From contig VTPC01000674.1 of NCBI GenBank assembly GCA_011009095.1, positions 482,938-546,937 of the forward strand: DNA of 64,000 nucleotides. Reading direction: 5' to 3'. Both the position numbers and the translations under genes were made by a program. The notes beneath the pieces are model-generated. The model was given only the letters and a program-made list of their open reading frames with translations, was not told where the DNA came from and searched no databases. This DNA comes from Ignelater luminosus. Its lineage: Eukaryota > Arthropoda > Insecta > Coleoptera > Elateridae. Shown here piece by piece: positions 27,501 to 39,952 of this stretch (the first letter of the stretch is position 1; each line of letters begins with the position of its first letter).

Positions 27501-30500
27501 TAGTATTGTGTGCCTCCGGGAAGGTTGTTCGTTTCCCTAGATCACTTTTTTCTTCAACGGCCGTTGGACGGTGACATTATGAATCAAACCGGAACTCGCG
27601 ATTAATTCTTTTTCAGTACTTTTTTATGGTAACAGTAATTATGAACGAACCAGCTGCGTGAATGTGAGAAATAAATCTCGAGATTTTAATAAATTATTCA
27701 TATATTTATATGCCTTTGCCCTTATATGTGGCAAAGTATTTATATTTATTTGCATTCGATACGTTTATGGTTGTTGGAGAATATTCAATAGCGTGCAGCG
27801 AATGGAACTAGCGAATAATCACAATGGATCGAGATTTCTACATGTTAAACACATTAGTTTTTATCTATCAAATAGTAGATTATTCTCGGCTGGGTTGGAT
27901 GCTTGTATTGTCCGTTGCACGCTTTCTCAAACAAAGTTTTCAAGTGGTAGGTAACAAACACGTCTTCAGATTTTATTACTGAATCTCTGTAACCTTTTTA
28001 AAGTGGTTAAAGAAGCATTTGCATTTAAGGGTGGGCCTTAACAATCTGTCACTCTTACTTGGTACGAAATTTAAATTTATAATCACTTACAAAACTTACT
28101 GACCGTAGTAAAATTTGAAAAGAAGATTATCATTTGAGAGAGAACCGCATACAATTATTATATTGTAATCATATACAAAATTTCGAGAAACCGTTTGAAG
28201 TTAAAATGGTGAAACTTCTTAAGATTTGAATCAAATCCTTCCTCTTAATAAAATTCACTCTGTAGAATACTTACAAATTTAATTTATAAAAACTGTAACG
28301 CTTATGACTAGGTCCATTGTCATATATGAATAATCATTTTCGAAGGCCACTCTTGAAAATCCGTCATCTATTGTTTACATGTATGGTAACGAAATTTGCA
28401 AAATGTAATGATTCAGTTGTATTAAAAATAAATCAATGTTTTGTAATTGTTGTAAATCGCCCACTTCTCTGAAAGCTTTGAATGCATACTACAGAACATT
28501 TATTTATATTGGCAAAAGACCTTGTTCCAAAAGATTTAAAAGAATGTTATTTTGTTTCAATATAGAATTGTCGACTATTTACTAATTTTAACCAGAATTA
28601 CTAGGATAACTATGTAACTAAAATTATTAGGTTTTTGCAAAGTATTTGAATTTGTAAACCACCGTTTGCAAAAATATCAATTGGATGTTGGTTCGTCATC
28701 CCATTAATGGCAAAAGACCTTTGTATAAAGATCTCTGCAGTTTGCTTTCGCTTGGTTAGTTATCTTCTTTATAGAGGCTTGAAACTGTTAACGATTCCAC
28801 TTCAAACTAATTGCATATTTTTGAAAAACTTTAACAACTCTGCCGCGTTGATAAAAAGGGAATAAAACTTCTGACTCTAATTATAATTATTATCTGTCAT
28901 AGGTATACTTACAGTATTTGTTTAAAAGCCAGGATGAGAACATTTATTCCAAGTGGTGTGATTCAAATTGAAGAAAACGGTGTTTAATATCTGATTTTCA
29001 TTCTCATTCTTTTTTTTACGGTAAATGAGAGCAAAGAATTCGTTGGAAAAGGTATTGGAGCATAAAATATTTAAGTATTTACAAGTATGGTCTTATCATG
29101 TAAACACTTTAGATTTCACTTACTTTGGTCGAACAGTGACATTAGGAAGATTTAACAACCCAAAGTTATTTGTAATTGAAGTGATACCTCGTGAAACATT
29201 CATTGCTGCATCAGGCAGTATCAAGTACATCATCAGAAAGACCTTCTTCTTCGACTTAAGGATATTAAATAATGCATGGTGTAGACGTTGGATTTTTTTT
29301 TATTAAATTGTGAACTCTCGCTGAACCTTTCTCGCTATATCTTTGATATTGTATGATTCGTGATTTCACCATAATTATTCTCTCTACACTGTTTTTCTCT
29401 TCCTGTTACTAGTATATACCTATCTAATTAGAATAAACTATAAAAGATGAACATTTTGATTGATGCTACACTAAAACAAAAAATCTCATATTTGTACATT
29501 CGCAGTACCTAAATAAGAAACTTTTTTTGGTAGTAATACCATGAACACAAAGCATAGTGAAATGTGATCAACTAGTCCAGAGTTTTAGGATTTTCTTGGA
29601 CTAAGTCAAATATACTTCAGACGGGTTGGGGTAAGTCGAAGATGGAAGTCTCCTTCCATGTAAAACTTTGGTAAATCGGGAAATAAGATGATTAGAAAAG
29701 ATGAGATTTAGAAGAAGACGTTTTTAGTTGAAAGAAGAGAAAATAGTTTATCCCTATCCAATAAACCAAAGAATTCAGCACTTGTGTTTGTATATCTGAA
29801 AAACTGTCTTCTTGAGAATGCAGCATTGTCACCATTGTTGAATTTAAACTTTTTGGTAATCAATTGAAGCTTATCTTGACACGAATATTAAAGGTAACAA
29901 AAAATTGATCTGAAATGATGTTTGTCTTTGGATGGATACCAGTTCGCAATTCGGAACTTGATCTTATAATTAACCATAGGCAAAGAAAGAAGTTTTCGAC
30001 TCTAGGCACACTGGCTGGCGCCCCAAACGATAATGAAGTAATGGTCTTCTGACAGGCATAACCGTTCTGGCCTTCGTCTTAATATCACCTGAAAGAAAAA
30101 TCTCACCTTCCTGAAGATGCTTCAGCGTTTTAAAAGTCAACTAGATTAATAAGAAATCGAGCTAGAGTATTGAAGATGTACAAATCATTGCAAATAACTG
30201 TCAGTTATCGCAGAAGAAGATTACCACTGTTATCGAACGTCCATTTTTTGGCTTCTGATGTCTAGACATTTATTGGTAACAAAAACAAACAAAGAGCATG
30301 GACTAACTCTATTATACTGTCTATTTTATGGGATCAAAAGAAAGTTTATGAGGCCAATGAGTGTCATTACTCATGACACTAACTTAAAAGTACCTATCTC
30401 TTTAGATATTGTTCAGAAGGAAAATTGGGTGTTGCTGTCGTAACTTTTGTCTAGCGTTTTCTTCATTTGTTCTCCCATTTATTCTTTTGAAACTTTGTAG

Positions 30501-33000
30501 GGATTAAAATATTTTGTACTTCTTCACTGTTCGTGCAATTGGTGATATAGAATCAGTTATTACGTAACAAAAATCATATTTCCAAAGAAAAGCTTTTACA
30601 CCATGGAATAATAAATTAATTATCAGGCTTAGCACCATCCTTTTATGTATTTCTATAAAATAATTTAATTACAGAAATTTTTGTGTACCTAAATGAAATC
30701 ATTTGGGTGTAATAGAAAGGAATGTCCATAAAATTCCTTTATAAAGTGAAGTGACATAAATATACACCCATCAATAAGCTATTTTCTTGGCAATTATTTT
30801 CCTTATTTGTCTGTTTCTTGATTTGTTTTAGTATTTTAGTATTATTACTCAATTGTGATATAAATTATTGTTAAGTATGAAATGGGGGTGTAATTGTAGT
30901 TGAGAATATTGCGCTAGATTGGTAAGTGGGTGTTGTACATTCATATGCATAATAAACCTTCTACATAAATTACTTCTAATGAAATATAACATTTACCATG
31001 TTAAAGGCAAAACTTTATTTTTAATTGCAAATTATTTAATATAGGAAACCACATAGTTCTTTCGGAATTTATACTTTATAAAAATAATTACAAACCGTTT
31101 AGTGTTAAATTTATGTCATGCTAATCTTAGACAGGAAATATTTACATGAGAAAATTAATAATAGGAGCAATGTATTTCGATCTTATATAATAATATATTG
31201 CCACAGTTTATAAGGTAAGAATAACGTGGGGTGTATGTTTTTTCGATTTGTAGATGCTACTGTATCCATAAATAATGCATAAATACGAATTCTTTGATTT
31301 TTGAATGTTTAATTGTGGGGAGAAACATGCTTGAATGTAAAACCAGTCTCTGATGGTATTTTGAAAACCCTAATTGTAACTCCAAACATTCAAGTGATTC
31401 CAACAAAGAAAAACAAACCTGACTAACCACAATGAAGCATACTACATGACCATTTCCAGAAAATACGGTAAAATTCTTGTAAATACCACTACAAGAATTT
31501 AGTAGATTAAATTGTTTTCGTTACAAATTAGTTTCATGATGTACATTCGAAAATTCCTCTCCACTTTCCTTGAACGTTTCATTTTTAACTGCAAAACAGT
31601 TCTATCATTTTATTGTATTGTTTCAGAATATGGCAAACAAGAATATCGAAATACCCACTGAAATCTAATATATTCTCAACGGTTACTTTAGAAAAAAAAA
31701 ACATAAAATTTTATCGGCTCTCGAAAATAAACGTAGACATCTTATAAATGTTGGTATTCCATAAGCTTTTTTCATTCTGGTATAAATTTTTAAATTTCCT
31801 AATTCTACGTGGTCTTCTTCGTGAATAAAAAATAATAAACAGGTTCATTAAAAGAAATCACGTTTTTCGCTGCCTACGCATGGTGTTCATAAATATTTTT
31901 CTTTCGCATTAGCATCTTCTTAATGTAGACAATTTTGGTATAAAATCCCATTCATTTGGTTGTGTCGAGTTGAAATTATATAAACAAGATGAGAGAGATG
32001 ATTATTTTTTTAAATTATTATCGTTTAACGAATCATTAGGGTTTAATGATTAGAATAAGAGAAAGAGAGAAGGTCGAGCTAATGGGAATAATAAGAATCG
32101 TGCAGGTTGCAATGACAGAGGAATGCGAGTGGCGCGGTCTGACCCAATGCAGTGCAGTAGCATTAATTACTTGAACAATGCCTAATAGATATTGCACGTG
32201 ACTCCATAACGGTCACAGTAGGAAATAACAGACATTACATTTGTATTACTAGGTATTCAAATGATTGCATCTATGTAGCTACCACAAAGTTGCTCAACTA
32301 TAAACATTATATTATCGGAGAAGTATCTTTAAAGTTTATCTATAAAAGACAAAATGGCTCTCCAAGTTTACCACTGAAACGACCGAGAAAATTATCCTTT
32401 CAAATTGTTACAAGCTCACCGGTGACCCTTGAAGATATACTTTCTCAGTTTTTGTCGTTTGCATATTATTTTAACATCGTTATCAAACTTGTTTTCGTAC
32501 CTTCACTGCGATTCACTGTATACATACGTACATGCCCAGAAGCTTTTCTGACTTTATTTCTCTTTGTATCGACTTTGATGAAACATACAACGTATTTTAA
32601 ATTAATTGCCAACAAGCGTTTTGTGCGTTTTGTAAGGGTTTTTAAACTCCATACAGTCTTTCTACTAGAAAACATGTTATATATACATCAGTCACTTACT
32701 GGGAACGGATTTATTAAAAGTTATTGGCATATCATATGGTCATGAGATTACCAGTTCATAACATTAAATGTTTAAAGAATTGAATCATTAATTAGAACCA
32801 AAGATGTATGTAATTTTTTTTTGTGATAGTTCGTTTCTTTTTCTTTAACTAATTCTTGAATTAAATTAGGTCTGGCGGTCATTTAGAAATGTCCTTAAAT
32901 GGATTAGAGGGGATTTGGACCGAAATTAATTAAATAAACTAATTAATTAGTAGACTTGTAGTTAATAAGTTCAATATAAAATTTTATCTGTCAGTGTCAA
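21515..33000. other. AT-rich intronic sequence with no recognisable gene
   Basis: Part of the 28-kb Notch intron. I saw no EGF codons, no transposon termini pair, no tRNA-like T-loop box and no long frame with a family signature. One cysteine-bearing open frame (about 26400-26548, 46-50 codons, no early ATG) and open frames at 27658-27954 and 29025-29306 have no recognisable product. A minus-strand frame is open for about 70 codons near 29875-30090 but is likewise unrecognised. Confidence 0.6.
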
Positions 33001-33207
33001 CTTATTTTAATTGAAGGTATCTGTTTATATGACTGAACACCCTGTAGAATTTTATTAAAGTGATAATTTAAAATTGACTTCTTATTACAAAATAGTTTCA
33101 AGATGATAATTCCTAAGAAAGAAAAACGTTAAGATGGGGTGGGGATTTTAACATGTGTAATCCTATGACCCATATCAAAAGAAACGCACTGTATATCTTA
33201 CTTACAC

Positions 33208-33251
33208 TAAATTCCAATTGCATCAATCTGTATAACTATAACAGGTAAGTA
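33208..33251 (+). promoter_or_regulatory. Candidate ratchet (recursive) splice site in the 28-kb intron
   Basis: CAG directly followed by GTAAGTA at 33242-33251 is a zero-length exon: an acceptor fused to a near-perfect donor. A branch-point-like ACTAAAT lies about 30-40 bases upstream. The pyrimidine tract between is weak (mixed C, T and A), which lowers confidence. Recursive splicing through such sites is known for long introns of Drosophila genes. Its use here is inferred from sequence only. Confidence 0.35.
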
Positions 33252-35335
33252 TCGGAACCGAAATCTTCTTGCAACTTTCTAATTATACTAACAGTCAATA
33301 CTGAAGGTAGAGTTTTCCAGCTATAGATAAGTATATTGAAATACTGACTTTAATGATGGCGTGTTAATGTACAAGGTGTTCAGAAAGTTATTGTTAGTAT
33401 CATTAGAAACGAATGATATTGTATGCTGTTAGTTGCAAAATGCCGGCTGTTGGTAGGCGAAGATATCATGGTTACCCGACGACTTCGTGGGATTTCTTGT
33501 CCCTTCATCCTATTTACTGTGGACAACCTGCAGAAGTGGAAAGTGTTGAAATCATAAAAGCGGAAGTACCACAGCTTTTAGCTGCTCTCCTTGGTGTTTG
33601 CCTTTTTCAATATGAAAATTTGGCAATGAGTCCTCACTTGCCGCTCGAACTTGTGCAAACAGTTCAGAATTGAACTCAAATCAAAACAAATAAATACTAT
33701 GTACATGATAAAAAATTATATTTTAGTAAAGTTTTTATCGTATTTCTGAATGCTTGCTTACGGCAGGTTGTGTTTTATCGACCTATTTCTATAAGTAGAC
33801 AGAGAGGAATACTTGTTAGATTATACATCATATTAATTATAAGCCACGTTAAATCAGCTTTACGTTATTAAAAATCTCACGGAAGTCTGCATAACTCCCC
33901 TTACATTGTTATTAAATAGTACGAGCAACTTTTTTGTCTGATATAGACAACTAAGTATTAAAAGAAAAACTTTTACGATCATTAGTGTACAAAAGAATTG
34001 CAAAGGATAGAAAGCAATCATTGAAGCAAAGTCTGTATACATTCTGCATTTTGGTAAAGGCGTAATTAATAAAGTGATTACTTAACGGGTTTTATGCAAT
34101 AATATTCAGTCTTCTTATTATCCTTTTATTTCTCGCAAGATGCCTGAAAGGATTTGAATTTGATTACCGTTAAAGCAAATTATACATTTTCTTGCTCATT
34201 GCATCTCTGAACGATCAAAGTATATGCTTTAATCTCCTATTCTTCAATGATGGAGAGCACAATAGCTTGTGAAATGCTAAGACGTTTATAGCAACCTCTG
34301 TTAAGAGTCGCATATCGTTGGCGATGTACAATTCAAATTAGTCACCTCACTTTACTGCTTATTACACAGCTCGTTATTGTACTCGGTTTTGGTTTCGGTA
34401 ATAATTCCAATAAAGGCCAACTGCAACCACTCATAGGATACCAAGACTTATAGTGTGATGGTGCTATTGTGTCTAGAGCTGTCAAAGAATTACAACCAGA
34501 AGTAAATTTGGCCTTCATTAACTTGATGTTAGGGATTTGTACTGGAGAGAAAATTCTTGCCGTATAAATCTTCAACTGCTTTTCTCGACTCCCCAGTCAT
34601 CAAATTTTTTTCATTTTGTTCGAAGGGATGATTAATTAGTGATAGTATATGTTCTGGAATTAATTTTACCAAACGTATTTAATTTAATTTTGGGAAGTTC
34701 AACAATAGTTTGGGTTACCAGATATTCTTTCTTAGTTGGTATTACGCCCGGGAAGGTCCGAGATAGTTTTTCAGGTGCTACCAGGTTTTTGAACTCGAGC
34801 AAGAATGGAATCTTTAAAACAAGAACGCTTTATAACAGTTTCTTCTAATCCGAGGGGGTGGACACCTCATATCAGATTTAGTGGATCCCCGTCCCCGATT
34901 AGGAATCTGAGGGGAATCTCTGTCTGTTTTGGGAGTTTGGGGATGAACTTTCTAGGTCTGTTTCGGAATCGGTTTAGCAATTATATGATTATAACACTAG
35001 AAGTTCTAAATACTAACATTGAAATATACTAAAAATCCTCTAATACGACTACACCATACTGATTATGAGATTTATTTTGAAATGAAAACTAATCAAGTTC
35101 TTTCTAAAACTTTAATAAGTCATGGCAGCCTTTTGGGTACAAAGAGAAGAATTATCATTATCTATTCTAAAATGACTATAAAATGATGAAGGTAGAAGTA
35201 TCAAAAATCGCATAATAAAAAAACAGTAGCAAGAGATGTTCCCAAGGAATTTCAGCAGCTCTTAAATCTTCTAATTAGATGCTGCATTAATGTTCAATAA
35301 ATTATCTTTTAATGAAATGTATAATAGTGTCTCTT

Positions 35336-35416
35336 TTATAACGGATGCTATTTTTGCATTTTAGCTTAACCTTGACGTATAATAAGTTCTCCATAAAATA
35401 GCATCTGTTTTATAAA
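35336..35416. repeat. Inverted repeat, about 20-bp arms
   Basis: The left arm at 35336-35354 (TTATAAC-GGATGCTATTTT) and the right arm at 35395-35416 (AAAATAGCATCTG-TTTTATAA) are reverse complements with small differences, separated by about 40 bases. The pair could fold as a hairpin or be a worn miniature element. No target duplication is evident. Confidence 0.5.
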
Positions 35417-36057
35417 AGCATCAGAGTCTTTTTATAATAAAGATATGCCAAAAGCTTTTATTATAACGTAATCCGTAATCCCAATTAATTATTCGACTAA
35501 TTACTTTATTATGCATTAGCATAATAATAAAAAAAACCAACCTTTTTAAATAGGAACTGATATTTGACAAAGAATGCTTTCAATATAGATGATCTCATAC
35601 CTGTAGAAATAAATCATACACTGGTTTTATTTATTTCTCTTATTAAATTTACCGTAAAATGTAAATTAATCATTATTAAAATTAATAAAGACTAGCGAGT
35701 ATTTTATGTTTCTGGTAAAATAATATTTTGTAGAAGTTCATATGACATTAAATTTAAAGTTGTGATAGAATTTATTGTTTGGCATAATAGTAAAACCTTT
35801 GAGAATTCTAGTCTTCCGTATTATTATTATTTAAAAGTTAATTTATTGGAGGTGATTTTTGTAAGATTATATTTCTTCTTAACTTTTAAAAACTTAATTC
35901 TTTGTTGAAACTCTTGGAATAGAAAAAAAGTTGAAATCTGTAAATTTATTAGTTATATAAGAAACGACTTTAGTGAAATAACAGTTTAATAATGCACATT
36001 GGCTACGTTAGTTATTAGTTGTAACAATTTGAAATCATTTTATTTTTATAATTCTAG

Positions 36058-36191
36058 GTGTACGTGTGACGAGGGATATACTGGTCGAGACTGCGAAAGC
36101 GAATACATTCCTTGCAACCCTAGTCCTTGCCAAAATGGTGGTGTGTGTAGGCAAAGAGATAAGCATACATACATCTGTGACTGTCCAACTG
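36058..36191 (+). CDS. Notch: Notch exon C: rest of EGF5 and most of EGF6
   Basis: The acceptor is taattctag ending at 36057 and the donor is gtaagt at 36192. The first base completes the Thr codon split from exon B. The exon reads C-T-C-D-E-G-Y-T-G-R-D-C-E (end of EGF5), then E-Y-I-P-C-N-P-S-P-C-Q-N-G-G-V-C (EGF6) to C-D-C-P-T-G. The linker E-Y-I-P-C with C-x-P-S-P-C corresponds to EGF6 of insect Notch. The EGF5 last loop C-D-E-G-Y-T-G-R-D-C fits the O-GlcNAc pattern. EGF6 lacks both the O-fucose site (Val before C3) and the C-x-S-x-P-C O-glucose site. The exon is tiny and sits between introns of 28 kb and 23 kb, so exon definition must do much of the work in splicing. It ends after the first base of a Gly codon (phase 1). 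Confidence 0.95.
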
Positions 36192-38708
36192 GTAAGTATC
36201 TTTTTTTCCCTTTTTTTTCTTTTTGGAATTTGCGTACATTGCACATCGGTTGCATTTAGAGAAATTAAATCGTTTCTTTTGGAAATAAAATCATTCAAGC
36301 GACAAAAACCGTAGGAATGTTTCGTCTTAAAACGAGCGGGTGAAAAATGGAAAAAAGAATCAAGTTGAAACAATGGTCTGTCGTCCTTGAAAAGATAGAT
36401 CTGCGGTTGTTGTTGACCGAAACAATGATAAATGTTACCATTGTGGATGACCACGGGGAATTCGATGCCCACTTGAATAATATAGTCCTTTGGTATGCAA
36501 TCGTAAATTCGAAAACGAAATGTTTAATGAACGAAGAGATTTTGTTTTTGTAAATACCATACGAATTGATTTAATTTGTGAAAGTACGCAAAAATAATAG
36601 CGTACAACGTGGATAGCATGTGTGATTTTATATCTTTAAAGTGATCAATCAAGTCTGTAACGTTATATTATAATTATAAACAGCTTCTGCAAAAATATGC
36701 TCTGAAAATATGTATGTCAATTTTGCTAATGAAACCTTAACGGTTTCGTTAACTCGTGTAACTAAATAACTTAATTCGAATATATTACATATGTTACAAG
36801 TCACAGATCATCGCCCCCCATTTAAAATATTGCTTATTAAAGCTTCAACATCTTTATTATTAAAATATATTGAGACATGACGTGTTCGAACCCAAACAGT
36901 AATTTAACTCTTAAAACTATAAATTATCAAATGATTGTCATTTGCTACTCGTGCTTTAACCGGTGGGATGTGTTCAATTTGAATATAGATGGATGGTTTT
37001 ATCACATTCATTTTGATACGTCTACAGGTTGTCATTTAATAATTTATTAATGAATTATGCATGTAATAATTGCGTAAACTATAGTTTTGGAAAAATCTTT
37101 TGTTGTAGTGTGTTCTAAAGAGTGTGATTGATAAAGCCGTCAGGCCACTCGATCATTCGTCAATCGTCAGCATGCCTTTAATAAAGCAATACGACAACAC
37201 CTACTACGATCTTTAAACCCATCAAGAGGTTATTCAGTTATTGGATTTAATAGAGCTGAATATTAATAATAAATCATTAACTGCACAATAAATCAAGTTT
37301 CACAAATTACACAACCATAAAGAATAGGCGATCGAACTTAAGATAATCCCATAATAAAACGAACACAAGAGTACAATAAGGATTTAATACTTGATAGATG
37401 CAAATGTAAATTTCGTGACTATATTCGAGTTGTTATAAAGTGATCCGAACACATGTGCAGTGATGTCATTCGAGTATTATGCAGCCGTTTATTATGATTC
37501 GACCTCCAAGTTATTAACGAAAGTACTGTTAATTTCTTCTTTATTCTGTTATTTTAACAATGATTTGAGTTATGCTAATTGTAAGACGGTTTAATACTTT
37601 AATGCTTTATAAAAAAAGTTCCATTTTCTGCAGATTGTAATAAACAGCCTTGTTCATTTGTAAGTGCACAAAAAACTGCATAAAAAGTAAAGAGCATATG
37701 GATGTGTCCACTGTTATTAAAGAACTATTTTTGGAAGTTTATTTAGCAGAGCGTTAATTATCTCTACCATAAATAGTATTTATCAGTGCAGTTTTTGTAG
37801 ATAATATCAAAAAGTGTTTTCTGTATATTTGAAAGTTTTTAACTTTTATTATCTTGAAGTTTGTATATAATTTGTAATTAAGTAACGTAAAAAATTATTA
37901 AACTATTATATTTATTACCAAAACTGTCTGTAAATGAGGATATTACTGGTTAGGTTTACTTGTGAAACAGATTTCGAAAAGGGAATAATATTCACACCGT
38001 ATAAGCCTTTAAAGTGTAGTGTTCTAGACCAGAGGTGAACAAATCTGGCTCATGCTATTACCGAATTGGCTCGCATAACGACAACACAATTTTATAGATT
38101 TTTACAGATTACCTGAACATCAAAGCTAAAATGATTAAATTTCTGCTGAAAAGTTTTTCTTTATACGAAGCAGTTCGTCCACGGGGGCCGGGTTGTTCGC
38201 CCCCTGAATTATATCGAATGAGCAGTATAGAGGCAATGACTTGAAGTGTAGATAGTACAGTTAACGCATAAGGCATTGTCGCAAAATACTTTATATTTTA
38301 CTATTTAATGCCTGAATTCTTGCAATACATACTTACTAGATTACTAATTTTAGTTAATCGATTAATACTTTAATGCAAAATTTGTCGATAAACACTAAAA
38401 TGTAAAGTTTATTCATGCAGACTCTTTGTATGAACCCACAATTAGTTTTTTCATTTGTTCATTTTGAAGAAACAAAGCTTCCAAGAAATAACTATTATTT
38501 TATCATATCTAAATTTAGGTGATCAAAAACGCAAAAACATCAGTAAACTAATCTTCAAACAAGGCAACTTTTTCCTAATTTTAATGATCTTCATATCTTT
38601 TACGGTTTACAAGATGCTTTTAGTGTATCTACTTTAAAAATAATTTAAGTATGCTTACTGCTCAATTGCTTCAATAAAGCTAATTTTCTCATAACACTCA
38701 CATAGTGA

Positions 38709-38935
38709 CTTCCACCTAGTCCCCTGGGATAGTTAATGGTCGTTCCTTACATTCCACCAAGTGGTGGCTAGCTGTCAACTTCGCCTTCCTCTAAGCTTCC
38801 ACTGGCTAACGATTGGGCTTTGTTCTCTACCAAGCCATCTATAATGGCGAACGGTCGGGTTTTGTCCTTCCGCCAAGACAGTTACTATGACTAACTGTCG
38901 GAATTCACCTTCTAACCAGACGGTTATTATTAGAT
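38709..38935. repeat. Degenerate minisatellite, about six units of 38-42 bp
   Basis: Successive units begin near 38709, 38746, 38784, 38823, 38865 and 38907. They share a head like CCTTCCACCAAG, a middle like TATGGCTAAC and a tail like TCGGGTTTTG. The best pair (units 4 and 5) are both 42 bases. On the minus strand the region is open for 61 codons (38775-38960), and the translation shows a matching period of about 14 residues (L-E-G-E-F-R, L-A-E-G-Q-N-P, L-G-R-E-Q-S-P). It is more GC-rich than its surroundings. I do not recognise the repeat. It could be a minisatellite or a decayed repetitive coding sequence. Confidence 0.65.
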
Positions 38936-39783
38936 GATTATAAAATATGCTATATGCCACAGTCTTGTTAATTAGGTGTGGCTGAATAATTAAACTAAAA
39001 CTAAGTATTTAGAATGAAATTTGGAACTGAAAAGCGGAGCAATAGATATAGAGATTCCTAACCATTCAACTGCCTTGGTTTCCTTTTTTTTTAAAGAACA
39101 AGACGAGCAATAAATTAACTTATAAAACTAAGCAACTTCTTTTTTTAACCAAACACTAAATATCTCATATAGTTGACGAAATCTCTTTAGCGTACTGGAT
39201 CCTATAATGAAAAACCTTGAAGGTGTCCAAGAGCTTCACCATGCTGTTAAAAGTGTACCTGAATGAAAAAAGTTGTAAATTACAGGTCAATAGTATATAG
39301 TAATTGGTAGTAGTACTCATACTTGTTTATCTAAATGCAATTATACCATAAAAGAAATCGCTCAAAAAGACTTCTTTAAATGAGCAATACTCTAGTAAGG
39401 AATAAAAATGAATCCGAACAAAACTGCTGTATCACTAATCTACAAAGACATCTGCCCATTCTTTCCTAGGCTATTATGCTTCAATTCGTTTCGTCTTATT
39501 ACCATTTAGTCTGACGAAATAATTTTGTTAAACTCAGGGTTAGTTATTCTATAATATTAATTTTCAGCAACAAAAAATGTTAAAATAACGATCTGAGTTA
39601 GGTTTTATCGCTTTGTCTTATCTTATTTTGTTTAAGGACAATTTGTTTCATTCTACTTCGTCTATTTTCAATAACTTGTAAGTTAGTTGCTTTGTTAACA
39701 ATTTATTTGCATTAATAATATTACATAATAGAGCGATGAGAGTCATATTCTGGAGTAATAAATACACAGAAATTACATTTACC

Positions 39784-39810
39784 AGGTGTATACCTATGAA
39801 ATGAGACTTT
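39784..39810 (+). repeat. Mariner left terminal inverted repeat
   Basis: The 27 bases starting AGGTGTATACCTATGAAATG are the exact reverse complement of 41025-41051. In this family the transposase N-terminal helix-turn-helix domains bind these ends. Confidence 0.93.
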
Positions 39811-39952
39811 CAGCTATTAGACCACAGATGTCGCTAGGAGTATTTTTAAACTGTCCCAAATGTCTTATTTTTTTCGTCTGTCATCTGTCAACAATATTCA
39901 ATTCATTGTTTGTGATGTTTCATACAACAACGCATTTTTTTCGCTCTTAAAA

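Larger units (their letters stand above)
7803..36057 (+). other. Notch: Giant Notch intron (28.3 kb) between exons B and C
   Basis: Phase-2 intron with donor gtaagt and acceptor taattctag. It interrupts EGF5: exon B ends in S-Y-T and exon C resumes with C-T-C-D-E-G-Y. Recognised content is a GTAG microsatellite at 12857, the fold-back transposon relic at 19786-21514, a candidate ratchet splice site at 33245 and a hairpin at 35336-35416. Isolated TACARGGTGTTC-type ends lie near 33038-33050 (reverse orientation) and 33370. From 7803 to 19785 and from 21515 to about 33000 I see only AT-rich sequence with short chance open frames and no recognisable protein or RNA gene. Confidence 0.9.

Noticed and set aside
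32290-32745. 151-codon open frame on the plus strand, the longest in the 28-kb intron outside elements
   Set aside because: AT-rich F/L/K/Y-rich translation, no recognisable domain, an overlapping open frame on the other strand and no start context. I judged it chance, though it is the longest such frame.
33413-33673. 86-codon open frame after a transposon-like end
   Set aside because: Less AT-biased than its surroundings, but no family was recognised on either strand; kept only as context in a finding.
36035-36472. 145-codon open frame on the minus strand over exon C
   Set aside because: It overlaps the Notch exon in antisense; long antisense frames are common opposite cysteine- and glycine-rich EGF codons, and its sequence shows no family signature.
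36870-36900. GTTCGAACCC resembling a tRNA T-loop
   Set aside because: No acceptor stem, D-arm or anticodon arm can be placed around it.
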